Shown piece by piece: positions 18,144 through 25,846 of a DNA stretch of 35,593 nucleotides. How positions within the stretch are numbered: the stretch's first letter is position 1; each line of letters begins with the position of its first letter. This DNA comes from Novosphingobium sp. AP12 (GTDB taxonomy: Bacteria; Pseudomonadota; Alphaproteobacteria; Sphingomonadales; Sphingomonadaceae), in contig NZ_AKKE01000178.1 in NCBI RefSeq assembly GCF_000281975.1, positions 1-35,593 on the forward strand. Reading direction: 5' to 3'. Below the pieces are notes generated by a model. It had not been told where the DNA came from, did no database searches, and saw nothing but the letters and a program-made list of their open reading frames with translations. Position numbers and translations under genes: made by a program.

Positions 18144-18594
18144 GGCCTCGCCCGACGATTTGGTGATCATCACCGCCTTCCTCGAGCACGCCTACGATCG
18201 GGCGCATGCCGGTCCGGACAGGATCACGCGCCCGCTTGCATAACGCTTGCGCGAAGTTGCGGCGGCAGACCCGACCGATGCCGCCTTTCACTACCTGGTC
18301 ATGGTCGCCCAACCCGAGTGGGAAATCGCCGATGTCGCCGGCGACACCCTGACGATCGCGTCGGTTCCAGGCGGCGCCTCGCTCGCGGATACCGTTGAAC
18401 TACTCGGACGCCTTGCCCCGAGCTGCCTTGCCCCGGCGTTCGTGTACGTGCCGATCAAGGCTCTCCAGGCCTCGCAAGGGCGTTGCCCTCCACTGAAAAG
18501 AGGAGAGGGAAGGGACCATGCATCCAACCAGATGATGGAGGTTTGCATTGTCCTACGACCTGGATTTCCGTTTTCGCCGCGCCCTTCAGCCTGA
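18115..18594 (+). pseudogene. Unknown gene interrupted by an in-frame TAA
   Basis: AGGAGG at 18103-18108 and 6-base spacing give a very strong start at ATG 18115 (MKRHFQLLLKASPDDLVII...). The frame meets a TAA at 18241-18243 after 42 codons, yet stays open in the same frame to 18594 with protein-like sequence (DAAFHYLVMVAQPEWEI, ASLADTVELLGRLAP). This suggests one ~120-130-residue protein broken by a single nonsense change, for example GAA or CAA to TAA. Alternatively translation restarts at the TTG at 18247. The last ~40 codons overlap the next gene and look unlike coding, so the true C-terminus may be near 18470-18490 and possibly frameshifted. No family recognised. Confidence 0.6.
18497..18547 (+). 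promoter_or_regulatory. Purine-rich leader with five-codon mini-ORF
   Basis: AAAGAGGAGAGGGAAGGG (about 18496-18513) is followed by ATG 18518 opening a five-codon mini-ORF (MHPTR, TGA 18533-18535). GGAG at 18537-18540 then serves a TTG start at 18548. The layout resembles the other purine-rich leaders in this element. Confidence 0.5.
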
Positions 18595-19192
18595 AGGTCT
18601 CACCACCTTTGCGACTTGCATCGCTGCACTGAACGATGCCGTCAACGACGCGCAGCGGGCCGGCCACGATCCGCAGAGCGACCCGGCCGTGAAGCTGTTC
18701 GCCAAACGCCTCTCCCGCGTGACCGACGGCTTGCTGGAGCAAGAGCATCCCGACGATGCCCCGCTGCGCGAAGCGTGTATGGCGCGGCTCGCCGAGCTCA
18801 AGCACACGCCCGCGATCGTCGCGCTCCTGCGCAAGGGCATCGACTATCTCCCGGAGGATCTGCGCGCCTTCAAGCGCGAGGGGCAGCGCGCCGTGCGCCA
18901 GATCGCCGCCGAACTGGGGCTGAACCGCAGCGACTATCGGCTCGACTATATCGCACCCAACCCCGCGATCGCCGGCGATTATGTCCTGGAAGGGGCTAGC
19001 CTCTACCTGCGCCTTTCAGTCGAGCGGTTCGGCTCGCCAGCGCTGACTTACCGGCATCGGCACTGGAAGACGCCAGGCCGCCAGGTCCGCCACGCCAGTG
19101 CTCCCAGCCTCGCTGATATCCCGGCATTAGCGCGGCAGATCGCCAGCCATCTGCAGATCGATGTTGCCGGCTCTCAACCAACCTTGATGTAG
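18548..19192 (+). CDS. Hypothetical plasmid protein, 214 residues
   Basis: The TTG start is chosen because GGAG lies 7-8 bases upstream and the protein opens with a structured sequence (SYDLDFRFRRALQP). It is rich in charged helices (about 20-130), followed by a more beta-like region (about 140-190; DYVLEGASLYLRLSVERFG). No catalytic motif, signal peptide or membrane segment is visible and no family is recognised. It is preceded by the purine-rich leader with a mini-ORF and followed after 9 bases by the next gene in the same direction, so the genes from 18.5 to 20.0 kb likely form one transcript. Confidence 0.75.
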   Translation: MSYDLDFRFRRALQPEGLTTFATCIAALNDAVNDAQRAGHDPQSDPAVKLFAKRLSRVTDGLLEQEHPDDAPLREACMARLAELKHTPAIVALLRKGIDYLPEDLRAFKREGQRAVRQIAAELGLNRSDYRLDYIAPNPAIAGDYVLEGASLYLRLSVERFGSPALTYRHRHWKTPGRQVRHASAPSLADIPALARQIASHLQIDVAGSQPTLM

Positions 19193-19201
19193 GAGATCGT
19201 C

Positions 19202-19816
19202 GTGGGATGGCTCTCAATGCCGCTCGCCAGCATGGGCGGGCATACAAGCCCGAAACAGTACCTCGATGCCCAGTTCACCTTCGAGCGGCCTGCTACACCT
19301 GAGCATCCCTCTCACGGCTGCCACGTGATCGAAAGCGCCTGCCCGGGGAACAGGGTCTATTACGCCGCAATCCAGCGCTTCGACGATGGCGCTGCCGGCG
19401 AGGTCACCGCGGTGGTTTGCCTCGTGCGCTGGAATCCCAGGGCCAAAGATGGATTCGTGTTCGCCTACAAGGATATGTCGGAGAGCATGGGGCCCCACGA
19501 GGACGACTGCCCGCTCCGCGTGCTGGAGCGGCTCACATCCACCGACGATCCGGTCTCGTTGGACTGGCGCCGGCGGTGCTTCGCCACCATCCGACGCCGA
19601 TCGCGCACGTTGCCGGACGGCGCGCTGATCCGGTTTTCCGAGCCGATCGCCTTTGGCGATAACACGCGGCATGAGCTTCTGCGCGTGCTGCATCAGGGGA
19701 ACCGGATCATCCTGACCCGTAGCGACGGCAGCGGCCGATACCGGGTGGGTAACCTGCTCGACCGCAAATTCGAGATCGTGCGCGAGCGCAGGATCGCGCC
19801 CACCATTTTCACCTGA
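19202..19816 (+). CDS. Hypothetical plasmid protein, DUF6927-like
   Basis: 204 residues from a GTG start (MGWLSMPLASMG...); GGAG lies about 10 bases before it. The opening MGWL and PKQYLDAQFTFE resemble, from memory, the DUF6927 family found on sphingomonad and rhizobial elements; this assignment is uncertain. The middle (about 40-110) looks like a mixed beta fold with an acidic CPL region, and the C-terminal part is basic (RRRCFATIRRRSR). No enzymatic motif is seen. It is read with the genes before and after in a compact run. Confidence 0.78.
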   Translation: MGWLSMPLASMGGHTSPKQYLDAQFTFERPATPEHPSHGCHVIESACPGNRVYYAAIQRFDDGAAGEVTAVVCLVRWNPRAKDGFVFAYKDMSESMGPHEDDCPLRVLERLTSTDDPVSLDWRRRCFATIRRRSRTLPDGALIRFSEPIAFGDNTRHELLRVLHQGNRIILTRSDGSGRYRVGNLLDRKFEIVRERRIAPTIFT

Positions 19817-19829
19817 AAGGCGTTTCCGC

Positions 19830-20036
19830 GTGCAGACTGACATCATCCTTGATCGCCGGCGCCGGCAGCTTTGCAGCCGCAACAACGCCGATCGCCTTGC
19901 ACAGCAGATGTGCGAAGAGACCGCATTGCCTTTCGCGGTCGTGCGTACGACTTGCCGGTTGCAACCCTACCGCGTCGTCAGGGCTGCTGAAACAACCGCG
20001 CAGGACGCGGTAGAGCTGGAAGTCGTCGCCCTGTGA
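19830..20036 (+). CDS. Small hypothetical protein, 68 residues
   Basis: GTG start 13 bases after the previous stop, with AAAGGCG about 9 bases upstream. The sequence (DIILDRRRRQLCSRNNADRLAQQMCEE...) is amphipathic with two cysteines and no membrane segment. Position and spacing in the run of same-direction genes support coding; function is unknown. Confidence 0.6.
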   Translation: MQTDIILDRRRRQLCSRNNADRLAQQMCEETALPFAVVRTTCRLQPYRVVRAAETTAQDAVELEVVAL

Positions 20037-20049
20037 TTATTCGCCGTGA

Positions 20050-20547
20050 TTATTCCTCGATGATTCCGCCAAGATCGGGATCGAGATACCACGACGGGCC
20101 TTCTTCAAAGTTCGGATCGGCGCTGACCAGCGGCCCGTCCGGCTGCGCGGCGACATAAGGATTGACCATGATCGCCGGCCAGGTCTTGGCGCGGAACAGA
20201 TCCGCCGAGATGATCGTGCGCTTGGCCAGGATCTCCTCGAGCCAGCACAGGACATCCAGCATCTGGACAATGCCGCGTCCCGCCAGCTGATAGTAGAGAC
20301 AGCGCTGATAGTCGTCGCACTGCGTGCCCAGGATCCGCGCAAGCCGCTTCTTGGCGCCGGGTTCTCCCTGGTGGACGCCCTCGACGGCCTCTCGCAACTC
20401 ACGGGTCGAATAGTACGCATCGAACGGCTCGATGCCTATCGATGCATTGGCGGCCATGCGCTTCGCCGGGGTATTGAGCGGGTCGAGCGCTTCATCCCTG
20501 AGTTGAATATCGAGGTCGAAGCGACCAATCTTGAACTTCTTGGTCAT
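20050..20547 (-). CDS. Hypothetical protein, 165 residues
   Basis: Reads on the - strand from an ATG with GGAGAG just upstream (spacing about 5). It begins with a basic/beta sequence (TKKFKIGRFDLDIQL) and has a helical middle (about 60-120) rich in Leu/Arg. The C-terminus is acidic (PNFEEGPSWYLDPDLGG). No family or catalytic motif was recognised. It is divergent from the DUF1173-like gene, with only 64 bases between the two starts, which may hold overlapping promoters. Confidence 0.75.
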   Translation of the reverse strand: MTKKFKIGRFDLDIQLRDEALDPLNTPAKRMAANASIGIEPFDAYYSTRELREAVEGVHQGEPGAKKRLARILGTQCDDYQRCLYYQLAGRGIVQMLDVLCWLEEILAKRTIISADLFRAKTWPAIMVNPYVAAQPDGPLVSADPNFEEGPSWYLDPDLGGIIEE

Positions 20548-20611
20548 ACTGCTCTCCTATTGCGGAGAACGTACCAAGAACAAAAATCCACTGCAAGAGG
20601 CTGTTTGAGGT

Positions 20612-21931
20612 ATGTGGCTAGTACCGCGCGACACTAACGGACTTGGCGGACGCCGGGATATTCCAGGCAGTGTCCGCGAAGCCCTGGTGCGCTGGTACAC
20701 CGGCAAGGGCAGCGACGCCGACCACCGGGCGTCCGTTACTCTCGTGACAATCGCGCGCGAGAACGAGCAATGGATCGCCTGCAATTGCCTTGGGGAGACC
20801 AGGCCGCCCCCGCTGACCAGTCCGGCTTACCTCTCGGAAGCCGAGACTTATTACTTGCGGCGGCTCACAAGCCGTCCGCTCCATCTGCGCCGGTGCCCAT
20901 TCTATCTGCCGCAAGCGCCCGATCGCATCCGCGAGCGTCCCGGCGACAGCCTGTTCGAGATCGAGTTTCCGAAGGGCTTGTTCAATGCGCACAAGAAAGC
21001 ACCGGAAAAGCTGGCGCAGCAGCCCGACGACGAGGAACCCGACGATCGTAGCCGGCAGGTCTCGATACCCCGGCTTGGCCGATTGCTGTGGATGCTGCTC
21101 GAAGCAGCCCACACCAACGTCCTGCCGGCGCTGCCGCCGCAAGGCCGGCCCGAACACGGCCTGCGCGACGAGTTCGCCAGGCTCCGCGAGGCCGCCGGCC
21201 GCTTCCTGATCGCGCCTCGGATCAAGCTGCAGGATCACCTCTATTTCAACGTGAAGGACTACGAGGCGCGCCGCGTACACGCCCGGCTGCGCAAGGCCGA
21301 GGCTCTATGGCCGGGCGACTTCGCACCGCAGGCCTTCCTACTCCTGGAAGCGCATGAGATCTCAGGCACTACCGTCCACACCGGGCTCGGTGACCTCAAG
21401 ATCCGCAACCGCATCCAGCACACCGGCATCATCAGAGCCAAGGTCGAGCCGCCGTTCATCGTGCTGGCCGTGGTCGGCGAGCATAGCCCGCGCGAAGGCT
21501 ACCTGCCGCTTCGCGCCTATGCGCAGCCGGTGTTCAAAGGCAACCGCTTCATTCCCGTCGAGCGCGAGGATGAGCGCAGGTTTCTGGATGCTCTGGTCGG
21601 CTTCCAGTACCATATGCGCCGCAAGGGAGTGCAGGTCGCGGTGAAGCGGCCGCTGTTCGACATCGTCACCCAGGCCGGCAAGGTGCGGCCTGATGCCATC
21701 GTCGCCTTCCTCGACCGTCGCACTGGCTTCGAAGCCGACTTCGCTATCCAGCTCCTGCGGGAACGGACACCGCGATATCTTGAGATGAAGGCCGAAGAGC
21801 GCCGCCGTTTCGAGGAATATCACCGCACTATCAGTATCGCGACCCATCACCTCGCCGACACTGACCTCCTCGATCGCCTCGAAAGAATGATCGACGCGGC
21901 AGGATCTTATCTCCGACCTGATGGTGAGTAG
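20612..21931 (+). CDS. DUF1173-like plasmid protein with possible PD-(D/E)XK-type C-terminal motif
   Basis: 439 residues. Three N-terminal cysteines spaced C57-x-C59 ... C95 (CNCLGE, RRCPFY) match my memory of DUF1173, a family of unknown function on proteobacterial plasmids. Toward the C-terminus VRPDAIVAFLDR (D361) followed by RYLEMK (E391, K393) has the order of a PD-(D/E)XK nuclease core, preceded by a strand PLFDIVTQ; the 30-residue gap is long but seen in some members. A nuclease role is only a hypothesis. GAGG lies at 20607-20610, close to the ATG. The end overlaps the start of the truncated DUF7673-like gene. Confidence 0.8.
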   Translation: MWLVPRDTNGLGGRRDIPGSVREALVRWYTGKGSDADHRASVTLVTIARENEQWIACNCLGETRPPPLTSPAYLSEAETYYLRRLTSRPLHLRRCPFYLPQAPDRIRERPGDSLFEIEFPKGLFNAHKKAPEKLAQQPDDEEPDDRSRQVSIPRLGRLLWMLLEAAHTNVLPALPPQGRPEHGLRDEFARLREAAGRFLIAPRIKLQDHLYFNVKDYEARRVHARLRKAEALWPGDFAPQAFLLLEAHEISGTTVHTGLGDLKIRNRIQHTGIIRAKVEPPFIVLAVVGEHSPREGYLPLRAYAQPVFKGNRFIPVEREDERRFLDALVGFQYHMRRKGVQVAVKRPLFDIVTQAGKVRPDAIVAFLDRRTGFEADFAIQLLRERTPRYLEMKAEERRRFEEYHRTISIATHHLADTDLLDRLERMIDAAGSYLRPDGE

Positions 21932-22085
21932 CACTCGCCATCCTACCAAGGATCACGCCATAACCGTTGAAGTTCTCGCGGATCCGAAAGTGAAAGCGGC
22001 ACTGGAACCGCGGGTCGACCTCGCCCGGTCCGACACCGGGCAAAGCGCAGACGCTGCAAACTTCTTCCTAGCGTGGTGGAATGGC
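21921..22085 (+). pseudogene. DUF7673-like gene, 5' part only
   Basis: An ATG at 21921 overlaps the end of the preceding gene and opens a frame with LARSDTGQSADAANFFLAWWNG (split here: LARSDTGQS, then FFLAWWNG), which from memory matches the N-terminal half of DUF7673 plasmid proteins of about 100 residues. After about 22080 the resemblance stops although the frame stays open to 22466, where it runs antisense into dapA. No DLADLW-type continuation is found in any frame. The gene therefore appears cut at a recombination junction next to the dapA segment. Confidence 0.55.
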
Positions 22086-22285
22086 CATGATCGGCCGTCC
22101 AGAGACAGGCAGGTTCCGGGCAACCGGTTCGAGATAGCGGCCATTCCCGACCGTGAAACGGCTGTATCGACAGCCGACCAGGTTCCGACGTTCACGCACA
22201 CAGTTACCAATGGCCGGTCTCGACGAATGCTGCCGATTATTGAGGGAGCGCCGGGTCCGGCGGCATCTACCTGCAAGAACCGATT

Positions 22286-23185
22286 CTACTGGGTGGAGAG
22301 TAATTCGGGCTGGAGCGTCATTTCCAACGAACGATCGACCGCTCGCCTCGTCTCAGCGTCTATACCGACCATGGGCAGCCGCATCTGCGCACTGTATCCG
22401 GCGCGGACTTTGGACATCGCATATTTCAGCGGTCCAGGTGAGGGCTCGGCAAACATCGCCCGGTGAAGTGCCCACAAGCGGTCTTGAAAATCCAGAGCGC
22501 TAGAGAAATCCCCTCGCCTGCACGCATCCTGAAAGTCGGCGCATAAACGCGGTGCCACATTCGCCGTCACGGATATGGACCCGCTCCCGCCAGACGCCAT
22601 GAAACCGAGAGCGGTTTCGTCATTCCCGGAAAGCTGACAGAAATCGGGCCCGCAGGCCGCGCGCTGGCTGGATGCGCGGTCGATCGCGCCGGTCGCATCT
22701 TTCACCGCTACGAAGGTTTTGGGATAGGCGGCTACCAAGTTCCCCATCGTTTCCGGGATGATGTCTGTGCCGGTGCGCGCTGGCACGTTGTAGAGGACGA
22801 TTGGCAAGCCGCCATGGATCGCCAGTTCCTCAAAATGAGCGATCACGCCTCTTTGCCCCGGACGGACATAGTACGGTGGCATGACCATCGCGGCAGCGGC
22901 TCCGCTGTCGCGAGCATGCCGGATGTGCTCGAGTGTCGCTGCGGTATTGGCAGTGCCGCATCCGGCGATGACCGGAACCCGGCCGTCCGATTCCGAGACG
23001 CAGATTTCCAGCACCTGGCGATGTTCGGCTTGCGAGAGGCTGGCCGCTTCGCCTGTCGTACCGCATGCAGCCAAGCCGGAAGAGCCCTGCTCGATAAGCC
23101 AGCTTACATGGTCGCGCAGCGCTCCCTCATCGATCACCCCGTTTCGGAAAGGTGTAGGGAGGGCGGGAATGGAACCCGAGAACAT
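22286..23185 (-). CDS. dapA: 4-hydroxy-tetrahydrodipicolinate synthase
   Basis: Condenses pyruvate with aspartate semialdehyde, the first committed step of the diaminopimelate/lysine pathway; cytosolic TIM-barrel enzyme. From the ATG at 23185 it has 299 residues, the usual length. It shows GTTGE (about 42-46), the YNVPARTG motif (Y132, R137) and the Schiff-base lysine in VKDATG (K162), matching E. coli numbering closely. The start is chosen because GGAG lies 7 bases upstream and MFSGSIPA matches the family's MFTGSI start; a longer frame to 23218 adds 11 unconserved residues. The gene is divergent from the operon ending in lysA. Related aldolases such as N-acetylneuraminate lyase are less likely given the conserved arginine. 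Confidence 0.93.
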   Translation of the reverse strand: MFSGSIPALPTPFRNGVIDEGALRDHVSWLIEQGSSGLAACGTTGEAASLSQAEHRQVLEICVSESDGRVPVIAGCGTANTAATLEHIRHARDSGAAAAMVMPPYYVRPGQRGVIAHFEELAIHGGLPIVLYNVPARTGTDIIPETMGNLVAAYPKTFVAVKDATGAIDRASSQRAACGPDFCQLSGNDETALGFMASGGSGSISVTANVAPRLCADFQDACRRGDFSSALDFQDRLWALHRAMFAEPSPGPLKYAMSKVRAGYSAQMRLPMVGIDAETRRAVDRSLEMTLQPELLSTQ

Positions 23186-23434
23186 GAACGCGTCTCCGAC
23201 TGGTCGTTGGGGCGCCAAAATATGAGACCGGCAATATGAATACGAGATCGACGCAGGCGGTACCGCGTATGGATTTCATAGTGTTTCATCCCGAATAGCA
23301 TTCATCAAAATATTGAATTTTCAATGTGATGGCCCGGTCTCCGATCTGGAATCCCTACGGGGGGCTCTGTAACTTGGCATCGTGAGTTCCGCACTTGCCG
23401 GGCCGCACAACAGCGCAGCTTTAAGGAGCTTTTC
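23186..23434. other. Divergent intergenic region between dapA and the lysA operon
   Basis: About 250 bases holding the promoters for dapA (-) and the 23435 gene (+). It includes an AT-rich patch (about 23280-23325), unusual in this GC-rich window, that could be the promoter area. No clear lysine-riboswitch fold or operator was identified by eye. Confidence 0.4.
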
Positions 23435-23704
23435 GTGATCGAAGCCGCTAACACTCTGGAGCCTGACCGACGAGGATCGGTGATCTACGTTGGGCAAGAT
23501 CGGGCCGGACACTGGCTCGTCCAGGAAAACCATGGACTATTGGAAGGACGTTTCATCTCACGTGACGCCGCATGGCGTTTTGCGCGCGAGGAAGTCCACG
23601 CCTTCCCCGGCGCCGCCGTCGTTTTCACGACTGAGTGGATCGTGCCAGCCATTTCGTTCGAGCCCGCTCCGACCGATGTCGAGATGCTCGGACGCGCGGC
23701 CTGA
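23435..23704 (+). CDS. Small hypothetical protein, DUF2188-like
   Basis: 89 residues from a GTG start with AAGGAGC 8-9 bases upstream. The core GHWLVQENHGLLEGRF followed by SRDAAWRFAREEVH and a final VVF strand resembles the beta-beta-alpha layout of DUF2188-type proteins (W-V...F-x-TKxEA...A), though the match is from memory. The tail EPAPTDVEMLGRAA is acidic. It begins the operon that continues with the methyltransferase-like gene 15 bases later. Confidence 0.7.
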   Translation: MIEAANTLEPDRRGSVIYVGQDRAGHWLVQENHGLLEGRFISRDAAWRFAREEVHAFPGAAVVFTTEWIVPAISFEPAPTDVEMLGRAA

Positions 23705-23719
23705 CCGGAGCGAAAGACC

Positions 23720-24229
23720 ATGCACCATTCCCTTTCACAGTCGCTGCAATCTCCATTGCCGATCCTCTCTCTTTGGCGCCGCTTGCCTGGGCCGGATGCC
23801 GCTACAAACGCCGTGCGCGACCCGAGATGGCACACGCTTGTCTCGCGGCTGAAGGCCTTGAGAAAGCGCGGACGCCGCGCCGTGCGGATCATCGACGTGA
23901 ACTGCGGTGACGGCATCCTTCTCATCCAGGCCGTGAAGGAGGCGCGCTCGCTCGGCTTCCTGTCGATCGAAGGCGTGGGCATCGACGGCGATCCCCAACA
24001 CATCGGCGAAGCCCAGTGGCGCTCACACCTATTGACCGACTCGGCCATCGGCCTGGAGTTCCATGTGAGCGAACCGGCTACCCAACTGGAACTTGAAGCC
24101 GAGTTTCCTGCCGACATCATCCTGTATGAGGCAGCATCGCCTGTTCCGCGGGGATTACGGGAGGCTTTGAGCCGCGCGGGCGACTTCGCGCTGCGGGCCC
24201 CGCCAGCGTCACCTATGGCTCAAACATGA
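23720..24229 (+). CDS. SAM-dependent methyltransferase-like protein (short)
   Basis: 169 residues. The segment RIIDVNCGDGILLIQA (about 56-71) is a class I methyltransferase motif I (DxNxGxG), followed by a strand ending GVGIDGDP that would bind the ribose. The usual motif IV region is recognisable only loosely (FPADIILYEA). At 169 residues it is shorter than most methyltransferases (200-260), and the C-terminus looks degenerate, so it may not be catalytic. GGAG lies about 9 bases before the ATG. Its stop overlaps the next start as ATGA. Substrate unknown; the neighbour is lysA. Confidence 0.75.
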   Translation: MHHSLSQSLQSPLPILSLWRRLPGPDAATNAVRDPRWHTLVSRLKALRKRGRRAVRIIDVNCGDGILLIQAVKEARSLGFLSIEGVGIDGDPQHIGEAQWRSHLLTDSAIGLEFHVSEPATQLELEAEFPADIILYEAASPVPRGLREALSRAGDFALRAPPASPMAQT

Positions 24230-24495
24230 CTCGGCGGGACCTTCTCTGGCGCTGCCTGGGTGGGGTGCTGTTGGCAGGTGGACCAACTTGTGAGCTGCTA
24301 GCTCCCGGCGATTCTGGTGGCGCGCGCGGCATTCTGACCTTGCTATTCTTTGCCGCGACGGTCCTGGGCATGGTACTGCTCGTTCAGGGTAAGAAGGTGG
24401 CGCTGGCCCTGCGGATCGACGGCAGCCGCCACCGCATGCTTCCCGACCTAATCCGGTCGCGTCGGCGCGAACGGCGCATGAACCGCCAGCCTTAG
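24226..24495 (+). CDS. Small hypothetical membrane protein, 89 residues
   Basis: Starts inside the stop of the methyltransferase-like gene (ATGA overlap), a strong sign of coupled translation. An RR-containing N-terminus (TRRDLLWRCLGGVLLAGG) and a second hydrophobic stretch (about 36-54, ILTLLFFAATVLGMVLLV) suggest one or two membrane spans, with a strongly basic C-terminal tail (RSRRRERRMNRQ). No family recognised. It lies 22 bases before lysA. Confidence 0.65.
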   Translation: MTRRDLLWRCLGGVLLAGGPTCELLAPGDSGGARGILTLLFFAATVLGMVLLVQGKKVALALRIDGSRHRMLPDLIRSRRRERRMNRQP

Positions 24496-24517
24496 CGCCT
24501 GTCATCAAGGACACCCC

Positions 24518-25822
24518 ATGAAGCCTTTTCACTATAAAGCCGGCGTGCTCCACGCCGATGCCATACCGCTGAATGTCATCGCGGATACCGTCGGCACGCC
24601 GGCCTATGTCTACTCCGCCACCGCCCTGCGCGCTGCGGCGCGGCGTTTCTACGCGGCGCTTGCCGAAGTCCCTCGCAAGCAGATCGCTTTTGCGGTGAAA
24701 GCCAACCCGAACCGGGCCCTTCTTCATCTGCTGGCGAACGAGGGGTATGGCGGCGACATCGTGTCCGGCGGAGAACTCGTGGCAGCGCTCGATGCGGGAA
24801 TGGCTGCAGAGACGATCATTTATTCGGGTACCGGGAAGACCCGGGCCGAACTCGCCGCTGCTCTCGGTGCCGGAATTGGGCAATTCAATATCGAGCTCGA
24901 GGCCGAGGGTCAGCTCCTTGCCAGCCTTGCGATCGAACGCCGGCTGCGTGCGCCAGCTACCTTACGCATCAATCCCGATATCGATGCACGGACCCATGCC
25001 AAGATCACGACCGGCCGCGCCGCGAGCAAGTTCGGCGTACCGGTTACGGAAGCGATCGATATCTACGATCGACTTGCGGCGCTGCCCGGCCTCGACCTTC
25101 GGGGCATCGCCGTTCATATCGGGAGCCAGATCGTTGATCTTGTCCCACTCGAGGCAGCTTATGAGCGCGTTGGTGAGCTCCTCAGCGCGTTGAGGAGCCG
25201 AGGACATGTGGTGACCCACGTCGATCTGGGTGGCGGGCTTGGGGTTTCCTACAGGAGCGGCGAACCCGGCGCGGACATCGAAGCCTATGGCGCCATGGTA
25301 GAGCGCGTCACCCGCGACTGGAACGTCACCCTGCAGTTCGAGCCCGGGCGGCTGATCGTGGCAGAAGCTGGCGTGTTGCTGACCCGGGTCACCTGGATCA
25401 AGCCGGGGGCGGAGCACCCGTTCGTCATCGTCGATGCCGCCATGAACGATCTGATGCGCCCCGCGCTCTACGACGCATGGCACGATTTTGCGGTTGTCCG
25501 GCCGACAGGTATACGCACAATTGCCAACATCGTCGGACCCGTCTGCGAAACGGGCGATACCTTTGCCCAGGCTCGGGAGATAGATCAGGTTGAAGGCGGG
25601 GATCTCGCAGTTCTCCATACGGCCGGTGCCTACGGTGCGACTATGGCGTCGACTTACAACTGCCGCGCCTTGCCGGCCGAGGTCCTCGTCGACGAGGATC
25701 AAGTTGCCGTGATCGCGGAACGCGTGGAAGCGAGCGCGATCAACCGGCAGCGCTTCGCCCCCTGGCAGCGTCCCGGCGACGCAGTCGGCTCACATATGGA
25801 AGCTCAGCCCGGCATCGCGTGA
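24518..25822 (+). CDS. lysA: Diaminopimelate decarboxylase
   Basis: PLP-dependent enzyme converting meso-diaminopimelate to L-lysine, the last step of the pathway. 434 residues, normal for LysA. The PLP lysine lies in FAVKANPN (K61). The fold-III alanine-racemase-like barrel shows HIGSQI, the glycine-rich GGGLG phosphate loop and EPGR. The C-terminal domain has the conserved active-site GPVCETGD cysteine and GAYGATMASTYN tyrosine. AAGGA lies 7 bases before the ATG. It is the last gene of the operon beginning at 23435 and converges on corA with 24 bases between. Plasmid-borne lysA beside dapA suggests a second, regulated lysine branch or an unusual product, but catalytic residues look normal. 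Confidence 0.94.
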   Translation: MKPFHYKAGVLHADAIPLNVIADTVGTPAYVYSATALRAAARRFYAALAEVPRKQIAFAVKANPNRALLHLLANEGYGGDIVSGGELVAALDAGMAAETIIYSGTGKTRAELAAALGAGIGQFNIELEAEGQLLASLAIERRLRAPATLRINPDIDARTHAKITTGRAASKFGVPVTEAIDIYDRLAALPGLDLRGIAVHIGSQIVDLVPLEAAYERVGELLSALRSRGHVVTHVDLGGGLGVSYRSGEPGADIEAYGAMVERVTRDWNVTLQFEPGRLIVAEAGVLLTRVTWIKPGAEHPFVIVDAAMNDLMRPALYDAWHDFAVVRPTGIRTIANIVGPVCETGDTFAQAREIDQVEGGDLAVLHTAGAYGATMASTYNCRALPAEVLVDEDQVAVIAERVEASAINRQRFAPWQRPGDAVGSHMEAQPGIA

Positions 25823-25846
25823 CGGCGGCCTATCGGATGGCCGGGT

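Noticed and set aside
22286..22466. Extension of the DUF7673-like frame into the dapA 3' end
   Set aside because: The frame stays open only by chance; dapA on the - strand is conserved here, and family resemblance ended at about 22080.
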